From positions 1 to 17,199 of the forward strand of contig CALUZL010000011.1 in the NCBI GenBank assembly GCA_944325295.1: a stretch of 17,199 bases of DNA, written 5' to 3'. The position numbers and the translations under genes were made by a program. The notes under the pieces are model-generated. The model saw only the letters and a program-made list of their open reading frames with translations, was not told where the DNA came from and searched no databases. The DNA is from an uncultured Erysipelotrichaceae bacterium. Its GTDB lineage: Bacteria > Bacillota_I > Bacilli_A > Erysipelotrichales > Erysipelotrichaceae. Position 1 is the stretch's first letter; each line of letters begins with the position of its first letter. This document shows positions 6,964-15,224 of the stretch, piece by piece.

Positions 6964-7800
6964 GTCGCTAAAGACTTCATTTAGGCTCAATAACAATTCA
7001 TTCGGAAGGATGCACAAAGGGTCAAGTCTTGTAAAGGCAGCCATTTTGTTGTGGATGAAAACCCCAAGGACACAAGCATCGAGCGCTCTTAAGCCCTGAG
7101 CCAGTAAGCCGGCGATGATCCCACAAAGGATATCGCCACTTCCACCTTTGGCAAGCTTGCTGTCGGGGCGATCTAGGAGGTAGCGCTCTTTTAAGTCAGA
7201 AACGATTGTCTGATATGATTTTAAGACGATCGTAAATTTAGGGTTGTTTTGAAGATACGCACTCAGTACTTTATCCGGATCGTTTAGCACTTCTTTGAGG
7301 TCTTTGTGATCAAGATAGGTCATCTCTTTTAGATGGGGAAGCAAGATCAGTTCTCTGTCTATAGGCTTTTTGATCTTACCCAAAAGATAGAGGCCATCGG
7401 CATCGATCACAAGCTGACTTTCAAGCTCTAAGACAGCTTCTAAGACCTTTAAGGCATCATCGCTGCGGCCGATCCCGTTTCCAAAGATGACGATATCATA
7501 ACCTCGGATCAGATCTTTGATCTTGTCATCATAGACCATAAAGCCATCATCATCGCTTCTTGTCGTCAGCGTCAGGGCCCAATCGATCCTTCTTGTCACC
7601 GTTTCATAAATGACGTCCGGGAATAAAAGGGTGATAGTCCCAACACCACTCAAAAAAGCAGCCGTGGCACAAAGCGTCAAAGCACCGCTCATCGCCTTTG
7701 AGCCACCGATCACCAGGACTTTTTTATAGGTGCCTTTATGGGCTTTGTCATCTCTTTGGGGGAAAAGTTTTAAGGCTAAAGCTTCATCGATGTTTTGCAT
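6946..7800 (-). CDS. nnrD: ADP-dependent NAD(P)H-hydrate dehydratase
   Basis: This 284-residue enzyme repairs hydrated, inactive NAD(P)H (the S-epimer) using ADP. Family motifs: HKGTYKKVLVIGGSKAMSGA near residues 21-40, a GNGIGR turn, VIDADGL, and the AKGGSGDILCGIIAGLLAQG segment with the catalytic Asp of GGSGD. The usual PH-x-GE motif reads PHLKEM here: the His is kept but the Gly is changed. It stands alone without the epimerase domain fused to it in many bacteria. No ribosome site precedes ATG 7800; a TAAGAT ends 6 nt before it on the same strand. It is convergent with, and overlaps by 18 bp, the DUF951 gene, and diverges from the regulator gene. Confidence 0.92.
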   Translation of the reverse strand: MQNIDEALALKLFPQRDDKAHKGTYKKVLVIGGSKAMSGALTLCATAAFLSGVGTITLLFPDVIYETVTRRIDWALTLTTRSDDDGFMVYDDKIKDLIRGYDIVIFGNGIGRSDDALKVLEAVLELESQLVIDADGLYLLGKIKKPIDRELILLPHLKEMTYLDHKDLKEVLNDPDKVLSAYLQNNPKFTIVLKSYQTIVSDLKERYLLDRPDSKLAKGGSGDILCGIIAGLLAQGLRALDACVLGVFIHNKMAAFTRLDPLCILPNELLLSLNEVFSDLRSKL

Positions 7801-7806
7801 AAAGAT

Positions 7807-7812
7807 ATCTTA
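7807..7812 (-). promoter_or_regulatory. Possible -10 element (TAAGAT) of a leaderless nnrD transcript
   Basis: On the minus strand TAAGAT is followed by 6 nt and the ATG at 7800, the same geometry seen at 5461 and 7850. There is no ribosome site and no clear -35. Confidence 0.35.
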
Positions 7813-7847
7813 GCACATAACTCTAACTTTTATATTACTCAGTTTGC

Positions 7848-7855
7848 TATAGAAT
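7848..7855 (+). promoter_or_regulatory. -10 element (TATAGAAT) before the response regulator gene
   Basis: TATAGAAT contains TAGAAT at 7850-7855, ending 6 nt before ATG 7862. There is no Shine-Dalgarno sequence between them. The -35 region is poor, which is compatible with activator control, for example autoregulation by the encoded regulator. Confidence 0.5.
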
Positions 7856-7861
7856 AGAATC

Positions 7862-8551
7862 ATGAGATTACTTATCGTCGAAGATGAAAAAGATTTGAAT
7901 TACGCTTTAGTCAAGGCGCTTCGAAAGGTCGGCTATGCTTGCGACAGCGCCTATGATGGTGAGAGTGCTTTAGATCTTTATTTTAAAAATGACTACGATC
8001 TGATCTTGCTTGATCTGAACTTACCCAAGCTTGATGGTTTGGAAGTACTCAAAAAGATCCGTGAAAACGATCTCAAAGTCAAGGTCATCATCGCCTCGGC
8101 CCGGACGGCTGTCGATGAGCGGGTGTTGGGCCTTGATCTTGGGGCCAATGATTACGTGATCAAACCCTTTGATTTCAAAGAGCTTGAAGCCCGGATCCGA
8201 ACGGCTTTGCGGATGAGTTATTCCTCATCGCCGACAGTCCTTGTATGTGGTGATATCAAGCTTGATACCAATACTAAAAACGTCTATGTCTTAGATCGGC
8301 AAGTCAATTTGACTTCCAAGGAATTTGGGATCTTGGAGTATCTTTTGGTCCACAAGGATCGCCTCATATCCAACTACGAACTCTTTACACATGTTTGGGA
8401 GGGGGCTGTCGATGATTACACCTATACCGATACCTTGAAATATCACATCCACACCTTAAAAAGGAAGCTCGGTCAATTCAACGATGTCGAATACATCATC
8501 AACAAGCGCAACCAAGGCTACAGATTGCGAGGAAACGATGAAGAAGCTTAG
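7862..8551 (+). CDS. OmpR/PhoB-family response regulator
   Basis: A 229-residue DNA-binding regulator, first gene of a five-gene cluster. The receiver domain (about residues 1-115) has the acidic pair Glu7/Asp8, phospho-acceptor Asp51 in LLLDLNLP, Ser79 as the switch residue and Lys101 in IKPF. The C-terminal half is a winged-helix Trans_reg_C domain, ending in the typical YIINKRNQGYRLRG hairpin. It is expected to be phosphorylated by the kinase encoded next, which it overlaps by 14 bp, and plausibly to control this operon. Its ATG has no ribosome site and lies close to a TATAGAAT box. Confidence 0.95.
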   Translation: MRLLIVEDEKDLNYALVKALRKVGYACDSAYDGESALDLYFKNDYDLILLDLNLPKLDGLEVLKKIRENDLKVKVIIASARTAVDERVLGLDLGANDYVIKPFDFKELEARIRTALRMSYSSSPTVLVCGDIKLDTNTKNVYVLDRQVNLTSKEFGILEYLLVHKDRLISNYELFTHVWEGAVDDYTYTDTLKYHIHTLKRKLGQFNDVEYIINKRNQGYRLRGNDEEA

Positions 8552-9710
8552 TATCAGAGCCCGATTTTCTTTGACGATCGGCCTTTTCGTGTTCGTGTTT
8601 GCGATGGTTATGCTCCTTGTGGGGGTTAAGATCTTTACAGGTGAAATCCAAGATGGGGTAAAGATCCTTGAGGGCAATATCACCTATGTCGAAGAGTACG
8701 CCCAAGATATTCCCGACAGTACCTACAGTGATGCGGCTGATAAATATATTACACCCTATGAAAATAGTATCACCAAAGAGCGAAATACCATCAATTCACC
8801 CGATTCTTACCGGGTAGCGATCAATGTCTTTAACCAAACGCTCGACAAGACGATCTTTAAATTGCTTTTGGCATCACTGTCTTTGGGCGTCATCGGTTTT
8901 ATCCTGGCCTATTTTGTCAGTGGGCACATATTGAAACCCTTTGGCAAGCTTGCCGATGATATCTTGAATATCGACAAGACCGATAAGCCACTTCCGATCG
9001 ATAATCCTGATGATGAGATCGGCAAGATCAAAAAAGCTTTCAACGCACTCTTGCAAAGACTCAACACGGTCTTTGAAAGGCAAGAAAACTTTTCCAGTAA
9101 TGTCGCCCATGAGCTCAAGACACCTTTGGCCGTGATGAAGATGTATCCGGAAACGCTGGATGAAAACAGCACGATCGAAGAGTACAAAGAAGTCGTCGCC
9201 GTTGAAAAAAAGAACATCGACCGCATGAGTGAACTGGTCAATACGCTGCTTGAGTATTCAAGGACAAGTGAGGTCAAACTGGAAGCAGTCATGATCAAAG
9301 AAGTCGTCGATAACTGCCTTGAGATCTTAAGTCCGCTCATCGAAGAAAAAAAGTTGACGGTCTATGAAAAAATCAATGAAAAAGTTATTACGACCAGTAG
9401 AGAGCTATTCACGCGTTTGGTGTATAATTTAATCAGTAATGCTACGCGCTATAACAGGGAAGGCGGAGCGATCTACATCGACATCGAAAAGATGGATCTG
9501 ACGATCCGTGATACCGGCATCGGTATTCCTCAAGACAAGTTAGATTTGATCTTTGAGCCGCTTTACTGTGTCGATAAATCACGGAGTCGGGAACTTGGCG
9601 GTTCGGGCTTGGGCCTTGCCATAAGCAAGAAGATCGCCGATACGCTGGGATATAAGATCGAAGTCGCATCAAAAAGCGGCCATGGTACGGAATTTACCAT
9701 CAAGTTATAA
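8538..9710 (+). CDS. Membrane sensor histidine kinase
   Basis: A 390-residue kinase paired with the preceding regulator. The start ATG 8538 has a GAGGA ribosome site inside the regulator gene; a longer form from 8484 would put 18 polar residues before the first membrane segment. Order of parts: TM1 about 10-33, an extracytoplasmic sensor of only about 70 residues, TM2 about 108-132, HAMP, HisKA with phospho-acceptor His191 in AHELKTPLA, then the HATPase domain with N-box NLISNATRYN and G-boxes DTGIGIPQ and GGSGLGLAIS. The short sensor loop resembles kinases that rely on a partner membrane protein for signal perception, which the next three genes could provide (inference). Confidence 0.95.
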   Translation: MKKLSIRARFSLTIGLFVFVFAMVMLLVGVKIFTGEIQDGVKILEGNITYVEEYAQDIPDSTYSDAADKYITPYENSITKERNTINSPDSYRVAINVFNQTLDKTIFKLLLASLSLGVIGFILAYFVSGHILKPFGKLADDILNIDKTDKPLPIDNPDDEIGKIKKAFNALLQRLNTVFERQENFSSNVAHELKTPLAVMKMYPETLDENSTIEEYKEVVAVEKKNIDRMSELVNTLLEYSRTSEVKLEAVMIKEVVDNCLEILSPLIEEKKLTVYEKINEKVITTSRELFTRLVYNLISNATRYNREGGAIYIDIEKMDLTIRDTGIGIPQDKLDLIFEPLYCVDKSRSRELGGSGLGLAISKKIADTLGYKIEVASKSGHGTEFTIKL

Positions 9711-9725
9711 GGAGAGGGTCAGAAT

Positions 9726-11276
9726 ATGAGTGAAAAGGATTTCCTAAGTCAATTAGCTGAAGAATCGAAGAAACCGGACAGTTTCAAAGAAGAAGAGAGG
9801 GTACCGATCCAAAAGGAGAAAAAACCGATCAAGCCCTGGATGATCATCGTTCCGATCGTTTTGATCGTGATCATCGCTTTTAGTGCGTGGTTCTTTCTTT
9901 TAAGAGCGACGATCGAGATGCCGAATTTTGTCTCCAAGACGCAAAACGATGTAGCTGCTTGGGTAAGACAGTACGGCATCCAAAGCAGCGGCGTCATCTT
10001 TGATGAGTCCTACAGCATGGACTATGACGAAGGGGTCATCATGTCCCAAAGCGTACAAGCAGGGACAAAGGTCAAAGAAGACGTGAAGGTCAACTTCGGT
10101 CTGTCTTTAGGTCCTGATCCGGATGAGCAGATAACCGTTCCCGATCTTGAGAATATGAATCGTGAAGAGATCCTGGACTGGGTCGATGAGAATAAACTTC
10201 TGAGCACGAAAGTCATAACGGCTTTCAGCAATACTGTCGCAGAAAACGGCGTCATCGAAGTCGAGTTTCGAAACTGTGATCGCGACAACTTCACCAGAGG
10301 TTGCTCTTTAAACGTCACGGTCTCTAAAGGACAGGCACCGGCTGGGACAGTCACTGTTCAAAACTTTGTCAATCAGGATGTCGCATCCGTTGAATCTTGG
10401 GCCAACCAAAATAAGGTCGAACTGGTCGTAACGGAAAGATATGATGACAACGTTGCTGCAAACCTTGTAATATCGCAATCCGTCGAAGCAAACAAGACTT
10501 TAAAAGAAGGTGAGACTTTAACGATCGTCGTCTCAAAGGGCGAAGGTGTCTTAGTACCAAACTTTGCCGATATGGCCCGCTCGGAAATCGACGCCTGGCT
10601 TGAAGAGAATGCGACTGTCGTCACCGTAAAAGAGCGCTATTCCACAACCGGTGGTTATATAATTGCCCAATCGGTAAAATCGGGAGGACGAGTCGGTCCG
10701 GATGATAAGTTAGAGTTGACCGTAAATATGGGTGATACTTTCTATCTTGCCGAGACTGAAGGTGGCATCGAAAAGATCGTCGGCACTCGCTACAGCAAGC
10801 TCGTCGACTGGTGCAATGACACAAGAGAGCTCGGTATCGATGCCTATGCCGGCCAGTGGACATCACCAGAGGGTGTCTATTCGACGGAATATGATGAGGG
10901 CACTATCGTCTCGGTCAAGTGTTTGAGTCATGACAATGGCAAAGAATATGATTGCGGCGGTCGTCTGCCTTTAGATGTACGCTTTGATGTGGTCGTTTCC
11001 AAGGGCCGTATGGTTCCCCTTGAGATCGACAAGTGCACATCAGTTGCCAAACTCGTCCAATTCCTTTCTTCCAACAATGTAACTTTTGTCTTGGATGAAG
11101 ACGTCGAGTCCGATCATCGCGCGATCATCAAAGACAGCGAAGGTCACAGTTTAGACCAAAGCGACTACATCTACACCGATCAGATCTATACCGTCTCAAG
11201 CAGCGGCCGCAAGATCGATCCGGGTTGTACGATCGAACCTGTGACAACAGATCAAACAAATGCACTTGCACAATAA
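9726..11276 (+). CDS. Kinase-less multi-PASTA membrane protein
   Basis: A 516-residue single-pass protein: charged cytoplasmic tail of about 37 residues, TM about 38-59, then extracellular PASTA-like repeats. Clear units start near residues 62 (MPNFVSKTQND), 136 (VPDLENMNREE), 209 (VQNFVNQDVAS) and 276 (VPNFADMARSE); two more divergent units follow (about 345-425 and 428-500). PASTA domains normally form the outside of PknB/Stk1 Ser/Thr kinases or penicillin-binding proteins and contact muropeptides or lipid II; here no kinase or transpeptidase domain is attached. Seven extracellular cysteines (184, 193, 363, 399, 410, 437, 501) are unusual and two pairs are closely spaced. The gene has an AAGGAGAGG ribosome site 15 bp after the kinase gene. 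It may present cell-wall status to the adjacent kinase or ABC transporter (inference). Confidence 0.88.
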   Translation: MSEKDFLSQLAEESKKPDSFKEEERVPIQKEKKPIKPWMIIVPIVLIVIIAFSAWFFLLRATIEMPNFVSKTQNDVAAWVRQYGIQSSGVIFDESYSMDYDEGVIMSQSVQAGTKVKEDVKVNFGLSLGPDPDEQITVPDLENMNREEILDWVDENKLLSTKVITAFSNTVAENGVIEVEFRNCDRDNFTRGCSLNVTVSKGQAPAGTVTVQNFVNQDVASVESWANQNKVELVVTERYDDNVAANLVISQSVEANKTLKEGETLTIVVSKGEGVLVPNFADMARSEIDAWLEENATVVTVKERYSTTGGYIIAQSVKSGGRVGPDDKLELTVNMGDTFYLAETEGGIEKIVGTRYSKLVDWCNDTRELGIDAYAGQWTSPEGVYSTEYDEGTIVSVKCLSHDNGKEYDCGGRLPLDVRFDVVVSKGRMVPLEIDKCTSVAKLVQFLSSNNVTFVLDEDVESDHRAIIKDSEGHSLDQSDYIYTDQIYTVSSSGRKIDPGCTIEPVTTDQTNALAQ

Positions 11277-11301
11277 TCAAAACCCTAAATAAGGAGGTAA
11301 T

Positions 11302-12909
11302 ATGAACTTTTTTCAGCGAGCTATTAAAAACGTCACAAGAAAATTGTCGAAGTCAGTTTTGTTGCTGTTGACATTCTTTGTGATCGGCAACTTTGTCATC
11401 GTCGGGCTCGGGGTCTCACAGGCCAGTGAGAATGCCAAGGTCTTGACCAGACAAAAGATGCGGGCTGTTGTCACCTATGAGGTCGACTACGATGCGGTCA
11501 ATGATTATGTCAACAGTCTGACGGATGAAGATGAGATCAACGAGTTCTACTCTGAAGGTTATCCGCAGATCAGGCTCACCGATGTCGATTCCCTGCTTCA
11601 AGATGAAAGAGTCAAGACAGCCAATGCCCTTGTCACTTCACAATACTACAGCAGTGAAGATCTTGACTACGTCCATCTAAACAACAGCGGTGAAGAGAAT
11701 TACGGCGGTCAGTCATGTTATATCGATGAGAATGGTAATGAGGTATGTACGGAATATGTCATGCCGACCCTCTTTGTCAAAGGCAACTACTATCCGGACA
11801 TGATCGAGTTTGCCGAAGGTTCTTATCAGGTCGTCGATGGTCGCTTCTATACCCGTGAAGAGATCGATGAGGCGGCTGATGTCGTCTTGATATCGCAAGC
11901 TTTAGCCGATCAAAACAATCTTCGTGTCGGTGATGTGATCACGGTCTACAATAACGATCCGCAATCGGTCGGTGAAAACGGCTATTATAATATTTACGGT
12001 CTGACTATTGAGGATATCACTTCCGATCTTGAGATCATCGGTATCTACACTCATAATGATCCGGTTACACCTGATGATGAAAACTACGATTGGTTAGCAC
12101 CTTATGAGAATCCTGACAATATGCTCTTGCTGCCGGCAACGACTTATATGAAACAAAACCTCACTTTAAGTCAGAAGATCTTTGAATACTCGGCTCAGCA
12201 GTTTCCGGATGATCCCTATTACAGCGATCCCGACAATTATCCGACCCTGGAAGCCGTCTCTTATGTCAACAATGTCACACTGCTTTTAAATGATCCGCTT
12301 GAAGTCGATAACTTCGTAGCTGAGTATGGCAGCGAATTGCCGCAATTCATGAAGATCAGCGCCAACAATGAAGAATTTGAGCGTCTTTCAAGACCTTTGG
12401 ACACCTTGAGCTTGTATGCGAACTTCATCGTCTGGTTAGTCGTCATCAATGCCGTCGTCATCATTACCCTGGTAACGGCGCTGACCTTAAAGACGCGTGA
12501 ATATGAGATCGGTGTCTTACTTTCGATCGGTGCTTCAAAGTTTAAGATCATCTTGCAGTTTTTCGTAGAGTTGGCGCTGGTTGCCATTATCGGCTTTACG
12601 CTTTCGATCGCCAGCGGCTCCCTTGTCGCCAACCAGGTCGGATCGACCGTCCTAGACTATCAGATCGATTCCAGCGGTCTCAATGAAGATGACGATAACG
12701 ACTATTACTACGAGTCTATCTGGGATACGGATTATACCACGGACATCTCTTTGGATGATCTTGTCTCCGAATACAACGTCAGCATCTCGCCGCTTATAAT
12801 CTTAGAGATCTACATCGTGGGTCTTGGTATCGTCTTGGTGTCGATCCTCATCCCATCGCTCATGATCATGCGTTTCAATCCGAAACGGATCTTGATGAAT
12901 CAGAATTAG
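11302..12909 (+). CDS. MacB/FtsX-type ABC transporter permease
   Basis: A 535-residue membrane protein with the four-helix MacB/FtsX topology: TM1 about 17-38, a large extracellular domain about 39-373, TM2 about 375-396, TM3 about 416-437, TM4 about 497-523, ending RFNPKRILMNQN. The KTREYEIGVLLSIGASKFKI segment after TM2 is the conserved cytoplasmic coupling region that contacts the ATPase. Proteins of this type often transmit force across the membrane rather than move substrate through it. Two features are unusual: an acidic, Tyr/Asp-rich outer loop of about 45 residues between TM3 and TM4, and a Cys139/Cys149 pair in the extracellular domain. The ribosome site AAGGAGGT lies 5 nt before the ATG. 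Its partners are the ATPase just downstream and perhaps the PASTA protein upstream. Confidence 0.92.
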   Translation: MNFFQRAIKNVTRKLSKSVLLLLTFFVIGNFVIVGLGVSQASENAKVLTRQKMRAVVTYEVDYDAVNDYVNSLTDEDEINEFYSEGYPQIRLTDVDSLLQDERVKTANALVTSQYYSSEDLDYVHLNNSGEENYGGQSCYIDENGNEVCTEYVMPTLFVKGNYYPDMIEFAEGSYQVVDGRFYTREEIDEAADVVLISQALADQNNLRVGDVITVYNNDPQSVGENGYYNIYGLTIEDITSDLEIIGIYTHNDPVTPDDENYDWLAPYENPDNMLLLPATTYMKQNLTLSQKIFEYSAQQFPDDPYYSDPDNYPTLEAVSYVNNVTLLLNDPLEVDNFVAEYGSELPQFMKISANNEEFERLSRPLDTLSLYANFIVWLVVINAVVIITLVTALTLKTREYEIGVLLSIGASKFKIILQFFVELALVAIIGFTLSIASGSLVANQVGSTVLDYQIDSSGLNEDDDNDYYYESIWDTDYTTDISLDDLVSEYNVSISPLIILEIYIVGLGIVLVSILIPSLMIMRFNPKRILMNQN

Positions 12910-12918
12910 GAGGGCTAT

Positions 12919-13596
12919 ATGGGCGAAATATTGAAACTTGAAAATATCAATTACAGTTATATCGACGGTGGTTTTGAAAGACAGATCCTCAAAGACTTGT
13001 CATACACCTTCGAAGATCATAAGTTCTACACGATCCTTGGTCCATCGGGCAGCGGTAAGACGACTTTACTTTCGATCATTGCCGGACTTGACAATCCCAA
13101 AAGCGGTAAGATCTATTTTGAGGGCGAAGATATCACCAAGATGGGTCTTGGCAAATACCGCCGCAACAAGATAAGTATCGTCTTTCAACAATACAACCTC
13201 ATAAATTACCTGACGGCTATTGAAAATGTCTTGGTAGCGATGAGTGAGACCGACAACAAACTGCCGAAAAACCACAAAGAAGTAGCTTATGCGCTTTTAG
13301 AGAAGTTCGGTATCGTCAAGACCAAGGCTGATCGTTTGGTCAACCAACTCTCCGGTGGTGAACAACAGCGTGTCGCTATCGCCCGCTCTTTGGCCAGTAA
13401 CGTCAACCTGATCTTTGCCGATGAGCCGACCGGTAACCTCGATACCGCTACGGAAAAGGAGATCGTGGGCGTCTTTAAAGAGCTCGCTCATGATTTTGGT
13501 AAGACGGTCATCGTCGTCACCCACTCCGACAGTGTCTCGGCCCTTAGCGATCAGCGTCTTCTATTAAAGGATGGCGTCTTACAGGATATTAAATAG
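12919..13596 (+). CDS. MacB/LolD/FtsE-type ABC transporter ATPase
   Basis: A 225-residue cytoplasmic ATPase that powers the permease encoded 9 bp upstream. Walker [10 protein letters not shown] is at residues 41-49, followed by the Q-loop VFQQYNLI, signature LSGGEQQR, Walker [12 protein letters not shown] and the switch His in VVTHSD. The DEPTGNLD form is characteristic of the LolD/MacB/FtsE/BceA group. It is the last gene of the five-gene cluster; its TAG stop begins the hairpin that closes the unit. Confidence 0.95.
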   Translation: MGEILKLENINYSYIDGGFERQILKDLSYTFEDHKFYTILGPSGSGKTTLLSIIAGLDNPKSGKIYFEGEDITKMGLGKYRRNKISIVFQQYNLINYLTAIENVLVAMSETDNKLPKNHKEVAYALLEKFGIVKTKADRLVNQLSGGEQQRVAIARSLASNVNLIFADEPTGNLDTATEKEIVGVFKELAHDFGKTVIVVTHSDSVSALSDQRLLLKDGVLQDIK

Positions 13597-13615
13597 GTGA
13601 GCGAAATGCTCACCT
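13595..13615. terminator. Shared hairpin between convergent operons
   Basis: AGGTGAGC and GCTCACCT form a perfect 8-bp stem with a 5-nt loop. It fills the whole 19-bp gap between the ABC ATPase stop (13594-13596) and the ABC-F stop (13616-13618). Neither side has a real T-tract (CCTTTAAA on plus, ATTTAAT on minus), so termination may be inefficient or factor-assisted. Confidence 0.65.
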
Positions 13616-15139
13616 TTAAAATGGCAAAGTTACCTCTTTTAAACCATCTTCATCGAGCCTGTAGATGATATCCGGTACTTCTTTTAAAAACTTGCGATCG
13701 TGACTGACGGTGATGATCGCTCCTTTATAGTCTTTTAGGATGTCTCTTATGACTGATGCAGAAAGGGGTGAGAAATTGCGGGTGGGCTCATCTAAGATCA
13801 AAACTTCACTTTTTTCATAGATCATCTTGATGAAGAAGAGCTTTGCTTTCTGGCCGCCGGACAACTCCTTTAGCGGATGCAGCATCTCGTCGTCTTTGAA
13901 TTTGATCGATCCCAAAAGAGTGCGGATATAGGTGTACTCTTCCTTAGTCGCATCTTTTTTGATAAAGGATATCGGATCTTCATCTTCATCCATGGCTTCA
14001 AAGTAATTTTGAGGCATGAAAAAAGTCTTGAGGTCGGCAGTCACCTGCTCTTTGATGATGTGCAAAAGCGTTGTCTTGCCACAACCGTTTTTACCAATGA
14101 TGGCGATCTTTTTGGGTCCGTAGACTTCAAGCTTTACATTCTCGGCCAAAAGTTTACCGGCAACCTCTAACCTTGGTACTTTCAAAGACAGGATCTTTTT
14201 GTTTGCCGGTACGCTTGGGACATCAAGGGCGATCATGATCGCTTTTTCTTCATCGTGATAAGGGGTCAGATCTTCTTTTTCCTTATCGAGACGCCGCTTT
14301 AAAGCTTTAGTCTGGTGCATCTTCTTTTTTAAAAGAAAACCGCCATGGGCATCGGCACGGCTGATCGTGTTGAGTTCATGGTTCACGCGCTCATAGATCC
14401 GCTGATAGCGTTTCTCTTTTTTGGCGAGTTCTTCTCTTTCTTTAAAGGCCAACTTATCTTGATTATAGAAGTTTCGCTCTCTTTGGTTGACATAGTTTTC
14501 ATAGCTGCCCTTGTATACACTGTAGCGCGGCTCACTTTTGCGCTTGATCTGTTCGAGATGGACGATGGTCTTGGCGCTGTTTTGGATGAGGGTCTCATCA
14601 TGGGATATAAAGACGATGGTCTTATCGCTAGTCTGGATAAAATCCTCCAAAAAAAGCAGGGTCTCGATATCGAGATCGTTGCTGGGCTCATCTAAAAGTA
14701 AGACGTCGTCTTCTTCAAGTAAGAGATATAAAAGCTGCAGTTTGATCTTTTCGCCACCCGAAAAAGTCGAAAAGCGCCGCTCGCTGTATAAAATATCCGG
14801 ATCGATCGCAAGATCTCGACAATATTTGTTTATCGTCTTGGGATTAATCTCAAAGAAATCCGGCAGGGTCATAAAAAAGGCTAAGACCTCAGTATCTTTT
14901 GGTCCTTCTTGGGCTAAGTAGCCGATCTTATGGTTGTTTTTGATGATGTTTCCGCTTATGGCGATGTAGTCAGTGATCAAATTTTGATCGTATATCGCTT
15001 TTAAAAGGGTCGATTTACCGTTTCCCTCTTCACCGATGATGACGATCTTATCTTTAGTGTGGATCGTCAGATCGAAGTCGTAAAGCAGGACGCGGTCATC
15101 TTTTAAATGTGTAAGTGTGAGTTTATTTATTTCTATCAT
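13616..15139 (-). CDS. ABC-F family ATPase, ribosome-associated
   Basis: A 507-residue soluble protein with two ABC domains and no membrane segment. Domain 1: Walker A GEEGNGKST (36-44), signature FSGGEK, Walker B LLLDEPSNDLD. A basic linker of about 80 residues follows, with a KKKMHQTKALKRR segment, typical of the arm that reaches the P-site tRNA and peptidyl-transferase centre. Domain 2: Walker A GKNGCGKTT, signature LSGGQK and Walker B LILDEPTRNFSP. The DEPTRNFSP variant is seen in ABC-F proteins that include antibiotic-resistance (ribosomal protection) types, so a resistance role is plausible but unproven; a housekeeping translation role is the alternative. The ribosome site AAGGAGG (15146-15152) is 6 nt from the ATG. 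The leader holds a short upstream ORF and competing helices. Confidence 0.93.
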   Translation of the reverse strand: MIEINKLTLTHLKDDRVLLYDFDLTIHTKDKIVIIGEEGNGKSTLLKAIYDQNLITDYIAISGNIIKNNHKIGYLAQEGPKDTEVLAFFMTLPDFFEINPKTINKYCRDLAIDPDILYSERRFSTFSGGEKIKLQLLYLLLEEDDVLLLDEPSNDLDIETLLFLEDFIQTSDKTIVFISHDETLIQNSAKTIVHLEQIKRKSEPRYSVYKGSYENYVNQRERNFYNQDKLAFKEREELAKKEKRYQRIYERVNHELNTISRADAHGGFLLKKKMHQTKALKRRLDKEKEDLTPYHDEEKAIMIALDVPSVPANKKILSLKVPRLEVAGKLLAENVKLEVYGPKKIAIIGKNGCGKTTLLHIIKEQVTADLKTFFMPQNYFEAMDEDEDPISFIKKDATKEEYTYIRTLLGSIKFKDDEMLHPLKELSGGQKAKLFFIKMIYEKSEVLILDEPTRNFSPLSASVIRDILKDYKGAIITVSHDRKFLKEVPDIIYRLDEDGLKEVTLPF

Positions 15140-15157
15140 TCGATACCTCCTTGGGTT

Positions 15158-15221
15158 CGGATATAGAAATGTGCCTTACAAAGATCTATATCCGTTATTT
15201 AACTGTGTCTTGATCTTTGTA
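15158..15221 (-). promoter_or_regulatory. Alternative or pseudoknotted leader structure of the ABC-F gene
   Basis: Two perfect 10-bp helices are possible on the minus-strand RNA. Helix A pairs 15212-15221 (inside the upstream ORF) with 15177-15186. Helix B pairs 15185-15194 with 15158-15167, ending 5 nt before the ABC-F ribosome site. The segments occur in the order A-B-A-B and overlap by two bases, so they either exclude each other or form an H-type pseudoknot. There is no T-run, so control would be at translation rather than by an intrinsic terminator (inference). Confidence 0.6.
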
Positions 15222-15224
15222 CAT
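15195..15224 (-). CDS. Nine-residue upstream leader ORF of the ABC-F gene
   Basis: On the minus strand GGAGGT (15231-15236) lies 6 nt before an ATG that opens a 9-codon ORF, MYKDQDTVK, ending in TAA, 55 nt before the ABC-F start. A ribosome site this good on so short an ORF suggests it is really translated. Codons 2-5 (TACAAAGATC) are exactly complementary to a segment 26-35 nt further downstream, so ribosome occupancy would alter leader folding. Leader peptides of this kind control several ABC-F and erm resistance genes by attenuation. Confidence 0.7.
   Translation of the reverse strand: MYKDQDTVK

Noticed and set aside
9726..11276. PASTA protein as a truncated Ser/Thr kinase or penicillin-binding protein
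   Set aside because: The reading frame is complete, with its own ribosome site, cytoplasmic tail and membrane segment; no kinase or transpeptidase remnant is visible upstream, where the histidine kinase gene is intact.
14345..14921. Plus-strand ORFs of 116 and 127 residues inside the ABC-F gene
   Set aside because: They are antisense to a full-length, well-conserved ABC-F frame and show no recognisable domain.
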